Part shown: one piece after another, positions 47,501 to 49,878 of the stretch | How positions within the stretch are numbered: position 1 is the first letter of the stretch | How the letters are laid out: the number at the start of each line of letters is the position of its first letter | Assembly: GCF_001625305.1 (NCBI RefSeq) | Contig: NW_017802602.1 | Location: 1,416,735 to 1,480,734 of the forward strand | DNA length: 64,000 bases | Direction of reading: 5' to 3' | Source of the DNA: Branchiostoma belcheri | Taxonomy: Eukaryota > Chordata > Leptocardii > Amphioxiformes > Branchiostomatidae | Position numbers and translations under genes: made by a program | Notes under the pieces: model-generated | Database searches by the model: none | The model's input: the letters and a program-made list of their open reading frames with translations, nothing else | Told to the model about the DNA's origin: nothing

Positions 47501-47926
47501 GCGGCCTCTTTCTGAAGGTCACTTGTTAATTAATTAAATTTTTAAGTTCCCAACTCTTCAACTGAGACATCTTTATAAAGAAAAATCCAACAAGAAACAA
47601 ACTGAGACAATAAAACACGTTTAGGACATGGAGTTTTTCAAATACTGCCATAAATTAAAGTAAAGCGGGTAGGTTGACAAGTTTTAATTAAAAGCAGATG
47701 TCACTAGTATTATCTCTTTTCCGACTGACAGCAAAACATTCCATCGTCATACCCCGCCTTTTTTTATACAAATAAACTTGTCAAAACTTCCGTTCTGTGT
47801 AAAATAACGTACCACTACTAATAGCACACGTATAAAACATTGTTGGCATACTGACATAATTTTCTGACCGGTAAAACTGCTAAACTCCGGCGGTAAGAAA
47901 CCTTACCTTGGATCGTTCACTTCCAT
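1423..47926 (-). CDS. DNAH17: Axonemal outer-arm dynein heavy chain, DNAH9/11/17 group, 57 exons, 3' part outside window
   Basis: This is a motor heavy chain of the ciliary outer dynein arm, which hydrolyses ATP in its AAA ring to slide doublet microtubules. Fifty-seven exons were joined by hand at GT-AG borders; all phases agree and give 2893 codons plus one base with no stop. Order from the start: N-terminal tail with the DHC_N1 region (about 180-800), linker (about 1240-1690), AAA1 Walker A GPAGTGKT (1846-1853) and Walker B CFDEFNR (about 1896), AAA2 GNAGTGKS (2127-2134), AAA3 GNAGLGKS (2454-2461), AAA4 GVGGSGKQ (2799-2806). The family's usual length is about 4460 residues, so the stalk, AAA5, AAA6 and C-terminus are missing off the left edge. 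Wording such as [20 protein letters not shown] and [20 protein letters not shown] is closer to what I recall of DNAH17 than of DNAH9. The group is certain; the paralogue is a good guess. The start has a strong context (A at -3, G at +4). Confidence 0.93.
1691..1905 (+). repeat. Degenerate tRNA-derived SINE, family B
   Basis: Begins CCGGTGCAAA and shares the run GGTCATACCAAAGACTTTAA and the tail GCCCCCTGCTGTAGT with the inverted copy at 36120-36380. The head of the better copy has tRNA-like boxes (GGGTAGAG, then GTTTGATC). Confidence 0.6.
1922..1992. repeat. Dispersed element ending in CAGTTGCTTGAGTAACTGC
   Basis: The core ATATCCAGTTGCTT then TTACCTGGATGTCTAA then CACCGACG recurs at 24040-24200, 42665-42850, 49505-49560, 55945-56035 and 57830-57965, in both orientations. 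Likely a miniature element; no ends were defined. Confidence 0.6.
2074..2236 (-). CDS. DNAH17: Dynein exon 56, AAA4 P-loop (residues 2781-2835)
   Basis: [20 protein letters not shown] to [11 protein letters not shown], with AAA4 Walker A GVGGSGKQ (2799-2806). Acceptor CCCGTAG, donor GTGGGT. Confidence 0.96.
2714..2907 (-). CDS. DNAH17: Dynein exon 55 (residues 2717-2781)
   Basis: [20 protein letters not shown] to [12 protein letters not shown]. Acceptor TTTTGCAG, donor GTGAGT after AT; the split codon becomes Ile with exon 56. Confidence 0.95.
3862..4023 (-). CDS. DNAH17: Dynein exon 54 (residues 2663-2716)
   Basis: [20 protein letters not shown] to [12 protein letters not shown]3-AAA4 junction. 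Acceptor CCCCCAG, donor GTACGT. Confidence 0.95.
4290..4402 (+). repeat. CR1-like LINE 3' tail, diverged
   Basis: Contains GGTGTAACAAGTTGTTCAGT then GCTAGCTGCCGCCGCC and GCTGGTGTGTTAAGCC, matching the 3' end of the LINE remnant at 41440-41900. Confidence 0.6.
4479..4624 (-). CDS. DNAH17: Dynein exon 53 (residues 2614-2662)
   Basis: [20 protein letters not shown] to [10 protein letters not shown]. Acceptor TCACCAG, donor GTGGGA. A degenerate SINE lies directly upstream in the intron. Confidence 0.95.
4635..4740 (+). repeat. Degenerate tRNA-derived SINE, family A
   Basis: GTGGTTAGAG (A-box-like), GGGTTCTAATCC (B-box-like), then the family tail CCCTTGGGAAAGGCACTA. Full text is better kept at 34400-34520 and 59165-59385. 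Confidence 0.6.
5138..5375 (-). CDS. DNAH17: Dynein exon 52, AAA3 (residues 2535-2614)
   Basis: [20 protein letters not shown] to ILAQHLTQN. Contains [19 protein letters not shown], the AAA3 sensor block. Acceptor CTCTAG, donor GTTTGT (weak but phase-consistent). Confidence 0.95.
5440..5497 (-). pseudogene. Partial copy of dynein exon 52 (5' part with acceptor)
   Basis: Acceptor CCTATAG followed by [19 protein letters not shown]. It lies just upstream of exon 52 and has no donor. It differs from the exon at about seven synonymous sites and two replacements (Q to R, H to R). Confidence 0.85.
5531..5560. repeat. (TG)n microsatellite
   Basis: About fifteen TG units inside the dynein intron between exons 51 and 52. 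Confidence 0.95.
5782..5906 (-). CDS. DNAH17: Dynein exon 51, AAA3 Walker B (residues 2493-2534)
   Basis: [20 protein letters not shown] to [15 protein letters not shown]. The [13 protein letters not shown] block is Walker B of AAA3. Acceptor TCTACAG, donor GTCAGT. A decayed partial copy is at 6121-6203. Confidence 0.95.
5945..6105. repeat. Dispersed 160-base element, copy 1
   Basis: TACCAGATACCTTTGACCCA through GGTCAGTCTACTGAGGAAGA to GAGAGAACTTTTTGTGTTGG is present inverted at 55746-55903 with high identity. Not assigned to a family. Confidence 0.75.
6121..6203 (-). pseudogene. Partial copy of dynein exon 51 (5' part with acceptor)
   Basis: Acceptor CCACAG, then [20 protein letters not shown] and RLIYFIN, where homology stops inside the AAA3 Walker B. 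One Arg-to-Cys change; no donor follows, so it cannot act as a normal exon. Confidence 0.85.
6611..6815 (-). CDS. DNAH17: Dynein exon 50, AAA3 P-loop (residues 2425-2493)
   Basis: [20 protein letters not shown] to [10 protein letters not shown], with AAA3 Walker A GNAGLGKS (2454-2461). Acceptor ATGTGCAG, donor GTACGT. AAA3 is a regulatory nucleotide site in dyneins. Confidence 0.96.
7292..7465 (-). CDS. DNAH17: Dynein exon 49 (residues 2367-2424)
   Basis: [20 protein letters not shown] to [26 protein letters not shown] is a DNAH17-like wording. Acceptor CCCGTAG, donor GTCAGC. Confidence 0.95.
7490..7740. repeat. Dispersed element with AGACTTGGTTGTGTA, copy 1
   Basis: Shares TAGTTTCATCAGGTTGGTAA, GTGAACCAGTCAGAATTGC and TGAGGAAGGTGACAGA with 17286-17520. 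The ends are partly complementary (CAAGTCTTTTATTCAGCCGA against the GAAACG...AAAAGACTTGG end), so it is a foldback-type element. Confidence 0.7.
7861..8035 (-). CDS. DNAH17: Dynein exon 48 (residues 2308-2366)
   Basis: [20 protein letters not shown] to [12 protein letters not shown]. Acceptor CCTTTAG or TTTAG, donor GTGGGT. Confidence 0.95.
8695..8830 (-). repeat. CR1-like LINE 3' tail, strongly diverged
   Basis: Reverse complement reads CCAGCTGTAGTCGCTCC, then GAAGCTGGTGTGTTATGCC, the same order as in the better copies. Confidence 0.5.
8845..8952 (-). CDS. DNAH17: Dynein exon 47 (residues 2272-2308)
   Basis: [20 protein letters not shown] to PTCLEVMKG. Acceptor CCCGTAG, donor GTATGT. Confidence 0.94.
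9418..9566 (-). CDS. DNAH17: Dynein exon 46, AAA2 end (residues 2223-2272)
   Basis: [20 protein letters not shown], then [20 protein letters not shown]. Acceptor TTGCTAG, donor GTACGT. Read from raw sequence; no ATG-started frame covers it. Confidence 0.95.
9831..9850 (-). promoter_or_regulatory. RE1-like motif
   Basis: Reverse complement reads TTCAGCACCATGGAAAGTA, close to the REST consensus with the C of GGACAG changed. The only copy found in the gene's own orientation. Confidence 0.35.
9927..10187 (-). CDS. DNAH17: Dynein exon 45, AAA2 (residues 2136-2222)
   Basis: [20 protein letters not shown], then [20 protein letters not shown], to [13 protein letters not shown]. The [15 protein letters not shown] block is the AAA2 Walker B region. 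Acceptor TCACAG, donor GTAAAG. Confidence 0.96.
10597..10869 (-). CDS. DNAH17: Dynein exon 44, AAA2 P-loop (residues 2045-2135)
   Basis: [20 protein letters not shown] through [20 protein letters not shown] to GNAGTGKSQ (Walker A 2127-2134). RKRDL and GNAG resemble DNAH17 more than DNAH9. Acceptor CCACAG, donor GTAGGG. Confidence 0.96.
10870..12630. other. Dynein intron 43 (1.76 kb)
   Basis: No exon was found and none is needed, since exons 43 and 44 join in phase. It contains the foldback element at 11581-11790; the remainder is unremarkable AT-rich sequence. Confidence 0.7.
11581..11790. mobile_element. Foldback (MITE-like) element with about 90-base arms
   Basis: The left arm ATCTGTGTCCATAAT ... 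GCCACCTTGAGAAATAGTGT is answered by the right arm ACACTGTTTCTCAAGGTGGC ... ATTATGGACACGGAT, leaving a short loop near 11685. No transposase. Typical of a non-autonomous DNA element. Confidence 0.8.
12631..12723 (-). CDS. DNAH17: Dynein exon 43 (residues 2014-2044)
   Basis: [20 protein letters not shown] followed by [11 protein letters not shown]. Acceptor TTCCACAG, donor GTCAGT. Confidence 0.95.
13183..13321 (-). CDS. DNAH17: Dynein exon 42 (residues 1967-2013)
   Basis: [20 protein letters not shown] to [12 protein letters not shown]1 C-terminal lid. Acceptor CCTTTAG, donor GTCAGA. Confidence 0.95.
13767..13846 (-). pseudogene. Partial copy of dynein exon 41 (3' part with donor)
   Basis: Encodes [20 protein letters not shown] to SLF plus donor GTGATT, with one synonymous change. 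Separated from the real exon by about 45 bases of AT-only sequence. Confidence 0.88.
13896..14012 (-). CDS. DNAH17: Dynein exon 41, AAA1 sensor 1 (residues 1928-1967)
   Basis: [20 protein letters not shown] to ENLKSLF, with the [16 protein letters not shown] block. Acceptor TCCCAG, donor GTGAAC. A partial copy with its own donor is at 13767-13846. Confidence 0.95.
14587..14732 (-). CDS. DNAH17: Dynein exon 40, AAA1 Walker B (residues 1880-1928)
   Basis: [20 protein letters not shown] to DAIRDKKK. Carries Walker B CFDEFNR. Acceptor CCTCCAG, donor GTACCT. Confidence 0.96.
15218..15374 (-). CDS. DNAH17: Dynein exon 39, AAA1 P-loop (residues 1827-1879)
   Basis: [20 protein letters not shown] to CSEQMDYK. 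It carries the AAA1 Walker A GPAGTGKT (1846-1853), the main ATP hydrolysis site of axonemal dynein. Acceptor CCCCAG, donor GTGAGA. Confidence 0.96.
15825..15938 (-). CDS. DNAH17: Dynein exon 38 (residues 1789-1827)
   Basis: [20 protein letters not shown] to LVITPLTD, leading into AAA1. Acceptor TTGACAG, donor GTACAA. Confidence 0.95.
16386..16564 (-). CDS. DNAH17: Dynein exon 37 (residues 1730-1789)
   Basis: [20 protein letters not shown] to FLWQSQLRH, with [19 protein letters not shown]. Acceptor ATTTAG, donor GTGAGA. A partial copy with acceptor lies upstream at 16633-16708, separated by a TTTG microsatellite. Confidence 0.95.
16589..16626. repeat. (TTTG)n microsatellite
   Basis: About nine TTTG units between exon 37 and its partial copy. 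Confidence 0.95.
16633..16708 (-). pseudogene. Partial copy of dynein exon 37 (5' part with acceptor)
   Basis: Acceptor TGTTTAG then [20 protein letters not shown], running into a stop after the break. One synonymous and one replacement difference. Confidence 0.85.
17157..17264 (-). CDS. DNAH17: Dynein exon 36 (residues 1694-1729)
   Basis: [20 protein letters not shown] to EFNKKQ. Acceptor CTCCAG, donor GTAAAT. 36 whole codons. Confidence 0.94.
17286..17520. repeat. Dispersed element with AGACTTGGTTGTGTA, copy 2
   Basis: Second copy of the element at 7490-7740; the ends GAAACGTCGGCTG and CAGCCGACACTTTGA are near-complementary. Confidence 0.7.
17744..17869 (-). CDS. DNAH17: Dynein exon 35 (residues 1652-1693)
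   Basis: [20 protein letters not shown] to QWLFDYCAQ. Acceptor CATGTAG, donor GTCGGT. No ATG-started open frame; read from the raw sequence. Confidence 0.94.
18280..18432 (-). CDS. DNAH17: Dynein exon 34 (residues 1601-1651)
   Basis: [20 protein letters not shown] to DQQCDCNGQ. Acceptor CCCCCAG, donor GTAGGG. Confidence 0.95.
18989..19115 (-). CDS. DNAH17: Dynein exon 33 (residues 1558-1600)
   Basis: [20 protein letters not shown] to [11 protein letters not shown], the conserved [19 protein letters not shown] block near the end of the linker. Acceptor GTTCCAG, donor GTAGGT. Confidence 0.95.
19200..19275 (+). repeat. CR1-like LINE 3' tail
   Basis: AGCTGGTGTATTATGCCGAA, GGCGGTTATACCGGCTATAC, then a GATACA tail. 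5'-truncated. Confidence 0.7.
19577..19668 (-). CDS. DNAH17: Dynein exon 32 (residues 1528-1558)
   Basis: [20 protein letters not shown] to LEALQG. Acceptor ATCCTCAG. Donor GTGTGT is chosen because it leaves the two bases needed by exon 33. Confidence 0.9.
19680..20025 (+). repeat. Two-unit tandem repeat (about 177 bases each) carrying RE1-like motifs
   Basis: Each unit contains an AAAGAGAAAAAA block, a TTTTGATGTA block, a CAAAATATCCAT block and ends with ACCATTGTTTCAGCACCAAG. RE1-like motifs sit at 19821-19840 and 20000-20018. Confidence 0.7.
20099..20153 (-). CDS. DNAH17: Dynein exon 31 (residues 1509-1527)
   Basis: Short linker exon [18 protein letters not shown]. Acceptor CATTCAG, donor GTACTT. 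Too short to show as an open frame; both phases fit exactly. Confidence 0.92.
20205..20420 (+). repeat. Dispersed 230-base element, copy 1
   Basis: Core AATTCTTACTCAAACACATT then ACAGCACCAGTTACCATGG. Related copies are at 21560-21790 (inverted), 35030-35250 (inverted, diverged), 54850-55140 and 61545-61790. Confidence 0.7.
20544..20713 (-). CDS. DNAH17: Dynein exon 30 (residues 1453-1509)
   Basis: Linker exon [20 protein letters not shown] to [11 protein letters not shown]. Acceptor TTGACAG, donor GTGAGG. A 30-base copy of its start with acceptor lies at 20865-20894. Confidence 0.95.
20865..20894 (-). pseudogene. 30-base copy of the start of dynein exon 30
   Basis: Acceptor TTTCCAG then [10 protein letters not shown], identical to the exon, then divergent intron text. 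Too short to call more than a local copy. Confidence 0.7.
21346..21468 (-). CDS. DNAH17: Dynein exon 29 (residues 1412-1452)
   Basis: Linker exon [20 protein letters not shown] to [10 protein letters not shown]. Acceptor CACGCAG, donor GTAAAG. Confidence 0.94.
21866..21988 (-). CDS. DNAH17: Dynein exon 28 (residues 1371-1411)
   Basis: Linker exon [20 protein letters not shown] to VKESGMEK. Acceptor TTTTTCAG, donor GTGGGT. A partial copy with its own acceptor lies upstream at 22096-22158. Confidence 0.94.
22096..22158 (-). pseudogene. Partial copy of dynein exon 28 (5' part with acceptor)
   Basis: Acceptor TTTTTTCAG then [20 protein letters not shown]; three synonymous and no replacement differences from the exon; runs into a stop downstream. 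Confidence 0.88.
22650..22779 (-). CDS. DNAH17: Dynein exon 27 (residues 1327-1370)
   Basis: Linker exon [20 protein letters not shown] to WQQLMQATK, with the family block NPAIRERHW. Acceptor TCTCCAG, donor GTTTGG. Confidence 0.94.
23185..23327 (-). CDS. DNAH17: Dynein exon 26 (residues 1280-1327)
   Basis: Linker exon [20 protein letters not shown] to RSLDKEM. Acceptor CCCCAG, donor GTCAGT. Confidence 0.94.
23875..24003 (-). CDS. DNAH17: Dynein exon 25 (residues 1237-1279)
   Basis: [20 protein letters not shown] to CRKEIKMLK, matching the [12 protein letters not shown] block at the start of the linker (DHC_N2). Acceptor CCCCCAG, donor GTAATA. Confidence 0.95.
24424..24510 (-). CDS. DNAH17: Dynein exon 24 (residues 1208-1236)
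   Basis: [20 protein letters not shown] and QEPYSILDK. Acceptor CCTGCAG, donor GTAAGT. 29 whole codons. Confidence 0.93.
24928..25044 (-). CDS. DNAH17: Dynein exon 23 (residues 1169-1207)
   Basis: [20 protein letters not shown] to RRKCASFD, near the tail-linker border. Acceptor CCTCAG, donor GTAAGC. Confidence 0.94.
25296..25315 (+). promoter_or_regulatory. RE1-like motif
   Basis: TTCAGCACCAAGGACAGAGA followed by C, matching about 18 of 21 positions of the vertebrate REST site as I recall it. In the intron between exons 22 and 23. Confidence 0.45.
25464..25686 (-). CDS. DNAH17: Dynein exon 22 (residues 1094-1168)
   Basis: [20 protein letters not shown] to [11 protein letters not shown], including the conserved [19 protein letters not shown]. 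Acceptor TTTTCCAG, donor GTCAGG. Confidence 0.95.
25869..26038 (-). CDS. DNAH17: Dynein exon 21 (residues 1038-1094)
   Basis: [20 protein letters not shown] to [13 protein letters not shown]. Acceptor CCCCCAG, donor GTGGGT. Confidence 0.94.
26062..26222 (-). repeat. CR1-like LINE 3' end with last codons of the ORF
   Basis: Reverse strand reads AGCTTTAAACAATGTCTAGA, then GGTGTAACAAGTCGATCGGT, GCTGCCGCCGCGCCGCGTGC, and a GATACA-rich tail. Same order as 41740-41900. Confidence 0.75.
26465..26585 (-). repeat. tRNA-derived SINE, family A
   Basis: Reverse strand: GGCGCAATGGTTAGAGCGTT (A box), GGTTCCAGGTTCGATACTC (B box), then CCCTTGGAAAAGGCACTTTA. Lies in the dynein intron next to exon 20. Confidence 0.8.
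26650..26812 (-). CDS. DNAH17: Dynein exon 20 (residues 983-1037)
   Basis: [20 protein letters not shown] to PTLEQFKEQ. Acceptor TTTTGCAG, donor GTACAT. Matches the family block YLYVEDR and HILTPEEIE. Confidence 0.94.
27250..27565 (-). pseudogene. Three partial copies of dynein exon 19 (27250-27302, 27388-27440, 27513-27565)
   Basis: Each copy has the last 53 exon bases with donor GTGGGC or GTGAGC, preceded by a new TGGTTCAG acceptor-like border. Spacing is about 125-138 bases. Copy 3 has two replacements (QA to HS); copies 1 and 2 differ only silently. Confidence 0.85.
27643..27734 (-). CDS. DNAH17: Dynein exon 19 (residues 953-983)
   Basis: [20 protein letters not shown] to MNQALEY. Acceptor TCCCCCAG, donor GTGGGC. 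Three partial copies of its last 53 bases follow at 27250-27565. Confidence 0.92.
28031..28095 (-). pseudogene. Partial copy of dynein exon 18 (3' part with donor)
   Basis: [18 protein letters not shown] followed by donor GTATAA; three synonymous differences. Immediately preceded by a GGTTAG-rich stretch. Confidence 0.88.
28123..28305 (-). CDS. DNAH17: Dynein exon 18 (residues 892-952)
   Basis: [20 protein letters not shown] to [11 protein letters not shown]. Acceptor CTGCAG, donor GTAACT. A partial copy with its own donor lies just downstream at 28031-28095. Confidence 0.94.
28722..28877 (-). repeat. Upstream unit of a tandem duplication including part of exon 17
   Basis: The coding part 28824-28877 reads [18 protein letters not shown] with donor GTAAGG (two synonymous changes). 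The flanking ATACTGAGAT and GGGACATCACAGCTCAAAC are also repeated at 28910-28955. Confidence 0.85.
28990..29139 (-). CDS. DNAH17: Dynein exon 17 (residues 842-891)
   Basis: [19 protein letters not shown] to [10 protein letters not shown]. Acceptor ATGCAG, donor GTAAGG. Its 3' third is repeated at 28824-28877 as part of a roughly 165-base tandem unit. Confidence 0.94.
29714..29958 (-). CDS. DNAH17: Dynein exon 16 (residues 760-841)
   Basis: Tail exon [19 protein letters not shown] to [11 protein letters not shown], strongly helical and charged. Acceptor CTCCTCAG, donor GTGAGT. Confidence 0.94.
30546..30654 (-). CDS. DNAH17: Dynein exon 15 (residues 724-760)
   Basis: Tail exon [20 protein letters not shown] to SLSWKDD. 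Acceptor TGACAG, donor GTATGA. Confidence 0.94.
31067..31213 (-). CDS. DNAH17: Dynein exon 14 (residues 675-723)
   Basis: Tail exon [20 protein letters not shown] to LTVAWYNK. Acceptor CCCCCAG, donor GTCAGA. 49 whole codons. Confidence 0.93.
31793..31845. repeat. Decayed fragment of the hAT-type element family
   Basis: GGTACAGGTACATGTACAGG, then ACAGTACCGGTACACAGCCC, resembling the end of the complete element at 54083-54516. Confidence 0.5.
31894..32020 (-). CDS. DNAH17: Dynein exon 13 (residues 632-674)
   Basis: Tail exon [20 protein letters not shown] to ISVNFSPQ. Acceptor GCTGCAG, donor GTAAGG. The following family-conserved VNFSPQL runs into exon 14. Confidence 0.93.
32381..32745. repeat. 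42-base minisatellite, about 8.5 units
   Basis: Unit starts GGAACATGTGTTCTGTTCC, then AATGACCACTGGTGACCCC, AGAT. Period 42 is a multiple of three, so both strands stay open (114-144 codons) without this being evidence of coding. It lies in the intron between exons 12 and 13; the last unit is shortened and diverged. Confidence 0.95.
32901..33045 (-). CDS. DNAH17: Dynein exon 12 (residues 584-632)
   Basis: Tail exon [19 protein letters not shown] to DEMMELLK. Acceptor CCTTCAG, donor GTAGGT. No ATG-started open frame covers it; it was read from the raw sequence. Confidence 0.92.
33322..33341 (+). promoter_or_regulatory. RE1-like motif beside exon 11 donor
   Basis: TTCAGCACCAAGGACAGAGA, ending six bases from the exon 11 border, in flanks unlike those of the other copies. 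Confidence 0.45.
33348..33540 (-). CDS. DNAH17: Dynein exon 11 (residues 520-584)
   Basis: Tail exon [18 protein letters not shown] to [12 protein letters not shown], a well conserved block. Acceptor ATTCCAG, donor GTAATA. An RE1-like motif starts on the intron side only six bases from the donor. Confidence 0.94.
34110..34226 (-). CDS. DNAH17: Dynein exon 10 (residues 481-519)
   Basis: Tail exon [20 protein letters not shown] to CSGIEAIFK, matching the DLDRRLG..QAFDD block of the family. Donor GTGGGT. 39 whole codons. Confidence 0.94.
34400..34520 (-). repeat. tRNA-derived SINE, family A
   Basis: Reverse strand: GTTCGGCTCAGAACCAAGAA, B box GAGTTCGAATCC, then CCCTTGGGAAAGGCACTTAA and CACGACTTTCCTCACT. 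Nearly the same as 60885-61015. Confidence 0.85.
34663..34830 (-). CDS. DNAH17: Dynein exon 9 (residues 425-480)
   Basis: Tail exon [17 protein letters not shown] to SLDPKND. Acceptor CCGCCCAG, donor GTGAGT. 56 whole codons. Confidence 0.92.
35413..35512 (-). CDS. DNAH17: Dynein exon 8 (residues 391-424)
   Basis: Tail exon [20 protein letters not shown] to AERLKVVL. Acceptor TTGTACAG, donor GTAGGT. Confidence 0.93.
35888..36021 (-). CDS. DNAH17: Dynein exon 7 (residues 347-391)
   Basis: Tail exon [18 protein letters not shown] to [10 protein letters not shown]. Acceptor ATTTCCAG, donor GTAAGG. Charged and helical in character. Confidence 0.92.
36120..36380 (-). repeat. tRNA-derived SINE, family B
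   Basis: Reverse strand: CCGGTGCAATGGCCAAGTGG, GTAGAGTTGG, GAGGTTGTGAGTTTGATCTC, then AAGTCATACCAAAGAC; pairs with 1691-1905. Confidence 0.7.
36413..37021 (-). pseudogene. Four tandem partial copies of dynein exon 6, period 165
   Basis: Copies end (with donor GTAAGA) at 36413, 36578, 36743 and 36908; each encodes [20 protein letters not shown] and [13 protein letters not shown]. All differences that I found between copies are synonymous. The acceptor half of the exon is absent; an ACTGAAG border precedes three of them. Confidence 0.9.
37051..37262 (-). CDS. DNAH17: Dynein exon 6 (residues 276-346)
   Basis: Tail exon from [19 protein letters not shown] to [15 protein letters not shown]. Acceptor TTCCCCAG, donor GTAAGT. 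Its 3' half is repeated four more times downstream, at 36413-37021. Confidence 0.93.
37690..37789 (-). CDS. DNAH17: Dynein exon 5 (residues 243-276)
   Basis: Tail exon, [19 protein letters not shown] followed by FKDVVA. Acceptor CTTGTAG, donor GTACGT. Confidence 0.93.
38344..38433 (-). pseudogene. Partial copy of dynein exon 4 (3' part with donor)
   Basis: [20 protein letters not shown] to IYEQ with donor GTAGGG; three synonymous differences from the exon, no replacements. Confidence 0.88.
38478..38667 (-). CDS. DNAH17: Dynein exon 4 (residues 179-242)
   Basis: Start of the DHC_N1 region, [14 protein letters not shown] to [10 protein letters not shown]. Acceptor GTCCACAG, donor GTAGGG. It is flanked on both sides by partial copies of itself (38344-38433 and 38729-38811). 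This is the only full-length copy and the one that keeps both splice sites in phase. Confidence 0.93.
38729..38811 (-). pseudogene. Partial copy of dynein exon 4 (5' part with acceptor)
   Basis: Acceptor GTCCACAG then [20 protein letters not shown] to HDVL; W to C and R to H replacements plus about five silent changes; no donor. Confidence 0.88.
39521..39840. repeat. Two-copy tandem duplication, about 198-base spacing
   Basis: GTTGATACAATTGAATGTTA and GGACCTGGATACGGGTGGTT to AGCTCAGTAAAA recur from 39719 with about 10 percent divergence. Confidence 0.85.
41440..41900 (+). mobile_element. CR1-like non-LTR retrotransposon remnant: RT C-terminus and 3' tail
   Basis: A plus-strand frame ending at stop 41801-41803 reads [47 protein letters not shown]. 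This is the typical end of CR1/L2-type reverse transcriptase ORFs (FFPRTI..WN.LP....ASLESFK). The 3' tail GCCGCGTGTCTGCGAAGTTG, GGCGGTTATACCGGCTATAC and GATACA follow. 5'-truncated, decayed. It identifies the source of the short tails elsewhere in the window. Confidence 0.8.
42665..42850. repeat. Dispersed element with CAGTTGCTTCAGTGACTGC
   Basis: Contains AGTAACTGACGAAAGGTAGA, GAAACATCTGACTGTTTCC, ATATCCAGTTGCTTCAGTGA. Longest copy of the family seen at 1922-1992; partly self-complementary. It ends about 50 bases from exon 3. Confidence 0.65.
42901..43094 (-). CDS. DNAH17: Dynein exon 3 (residues 115-179)
   Basis: This exon has no ATG-started open frame of its own. It was found from the protein text [17 protein letters not shown] and [12 protein letters not shown], which matches the DNAH9/17 tail. 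Acceptor ATCACAG, donor GTAGGT. It is isolated between two introns of about 4 kb. Confidence 0.93.
43095..46914. other. Dynein intron 2 (3.8 kb)
   Basis: No exon is required by phase and none is seen. Two GC- and CpG-richer islands (44570-45060 and 46195-46360) stand out from AT-rich surroundings. The second holds CCGCCATCTTTGGCGG, an inverted pair of CCGCCA. Possible regulatory or repeat-derived sequence; unproven. Confidence 0.6.
46915..47236 (-). CDS. DNAH17: Dynein exon 2 (residues 7-114)
   Basis: Acceptor TTTCCAG, donor GTGAGA. N-terminal tail, [18 protein letters not shown] to [14 protein letters not shown], the part that anchors the heavy chain in the arm. 322 bases, ends in phase 0. 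Confidence 0.93.
47907..47926 (-). CDS. DNAH17: Dynein exon 1 (start codon, residues 1-7)
   Basis: The short first coding exon reads MEVNDP plus two bases, followed by donor GTAAGG. The ATG lies in AAGATGG, a good initiation context. The join to exon 2 gives [14 protein letters not shown], resembling the N-terminus of sea urchin outer-arm beta chain. Confidence 0.85.
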
Positions 47927-48382
47927 CTTGGTTCGAACTCAGATCTATCTCGGTAACGTCCAAAAAAGTCTTTTCAAGATGGAAACGTTGTCGTCTTGTT
48001 ACTGTGGGCGAACATTAAATATCCAAAATCATCGGTGGTGGTGTAGAATGAATCCCCAAGGCTTGCCCAGCCCGGAAAGTTGATGGTTTGGACCCAGTCC
48101 AGGCAAATCTGATCTGCCCACTACACGACTCCCCCTGACACGGGAAACCCAAGATGGCGAGACCGGCTTCTGGACTCTGGCACTAGCGAACGGGGAGAGG
48201 AAAGATTAGATGTTTTTATTTTAGTAAAATACGACAGAAACTATTCAACTGTTCAAGAATTACAATGTAGAATACTTAGTATATTACTGCATATTTTATA
48301 TTTTTAATCAAAAGCGGCAGATCTGGGTTTGTTTTACATTTGATTCGGGAATACCTGGACCCCCGGAAGTATGGACTCGTCC

Positions 48383-48396
48383 GTTGCCATGGCGTC
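48383..48396. promoter_or_regulatory. Imperfect X-box (RFX-type) motif
   Basis: GTTGCCATGGCGTC: the left half is perfect, the right half has one mismatch to RRNRAC. About 460 bases upstream of the dynein ATG. Confidence 0.4.
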
Positions 48397-49878
48397 GTAT
48401 ACAAAAGAATTCTCAAACACAATACCGCAGACAACGTTCAAACAAAGGCGTATTATTGCATTATTTGCGTCATTTATTCCAAGATAAATCGTGGAATGGC
48501 ATTGTAGGGCATCGAATAATGACATTTGCGCACTTTTGACCCGATTAGTAAGATTTTAATGGCTATTTCGCGGGGCGATAGCGTTTCAGACGACGGGATT
48601 TGGTTTCCTCAGTTTGGCTCAGATTCAGGGACGAGACAAAACCTTTCCTGCTGCGCTGGTTTGCTGTGACACGAAGTGGTTGATTGGATAACAAAGGGAG
48701 GTTGTAAGCTGAGCTCAGGAGGTCAGTAGGCAGAGAGAGAAAAGAGAGGGCTCGTGCAATGGCATTTGTCACAGTTTTAATAGGAAGATAAAACAAGCTA
48801 GGTCTCAGAAATTCGGGCATCAGCTAATTAATGTCAAGCATCATTGACTATATAACGTAACAACAAGTAGTAAGAAATACCAGAAAATTCTCAGAGCAGA
48901 ACCTAGCCACTTGTCCGAGTATGGCTAGGGCATTTGTATAAATGATGTTGTTGAAATAAGATAGAATTTCCAACCTTACTTTTGCAACATTTATTCGTAA
49001 TCATCATATTGTTGAAATGACCAGCTGATATGAAGAGTTACGTTAGCTGTAGCAGCTCGCAATGCCATACAATTATAGTTGTGACTTCAAACTTTTCTTT
49101 CTTGAAACATCTGTGAACAGCCGTAACAATTGACTGCCCCAATCGTAAGGTAACGGATACGACTTCTTTGAAAAAGAAGACGGTCTCTTTTTGACCCCCC
49201 TTAAAACTGCTCCACAGGTCGTTGGCGTTTCACACAGACAAGTTACGAAATACCTCATTGGCTGAAATAGAAATTGACCAGTCTGCAAGGAACTAGGCGT
49301 CTGAAAGAAATAAGTTGACCGTATATCGTATCTCTGCTGAGTCATCTTACTAATAGTTATAGCTTAAACGTTTGAACTGCAAGAACTTTGCAAATAATAG
49401 AAAATATGTCACTGCAGTTCTGATTTTATTTCAATTTTACGACTCAATTATAATGTGATGCCTTTTATTTTATTTTATATTAACGTTATATTGGTGTATG
49501 ACCGTTTCCAATATCATACCCAGTTGCTTGCGAGTAACTGCTTTTTGGCGTATTGTATTATTATTATTGGTGTCGTTTTGTTCAAGTTTAATTTATCATC
49601 TAGACCCCCGGTATCCCCTCGGACAGGAGCATCTCTCAATATTCCGATGATGTGCGATTTCTTTTTTCTTTTTTTTTTTTGGACGAATTCGTAGGTAAAA
49701 TCATATTCTTTTAAATGGTGTCCTCCACAACTCAAAGTTGAGCGGCCTTTTATAACCTCTTCGCTTAGCTTTGACAGGTTCATTGCTCTTTGGCCCACTG
49801 CCGTGACCCGTGGTGTCCCACGTGAGGGGTGCCATCTTCCCTCCCGACCCCCCGCAAAGTCGTCTCACCTGACAGCCC

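Noticed and set aside
48563-48820. 85-codon minus-strand frame upstream of the dynein gene
   Set aside because: No recognisable protein text, no splice partner and no similarity to an N-terminal dynein exon.
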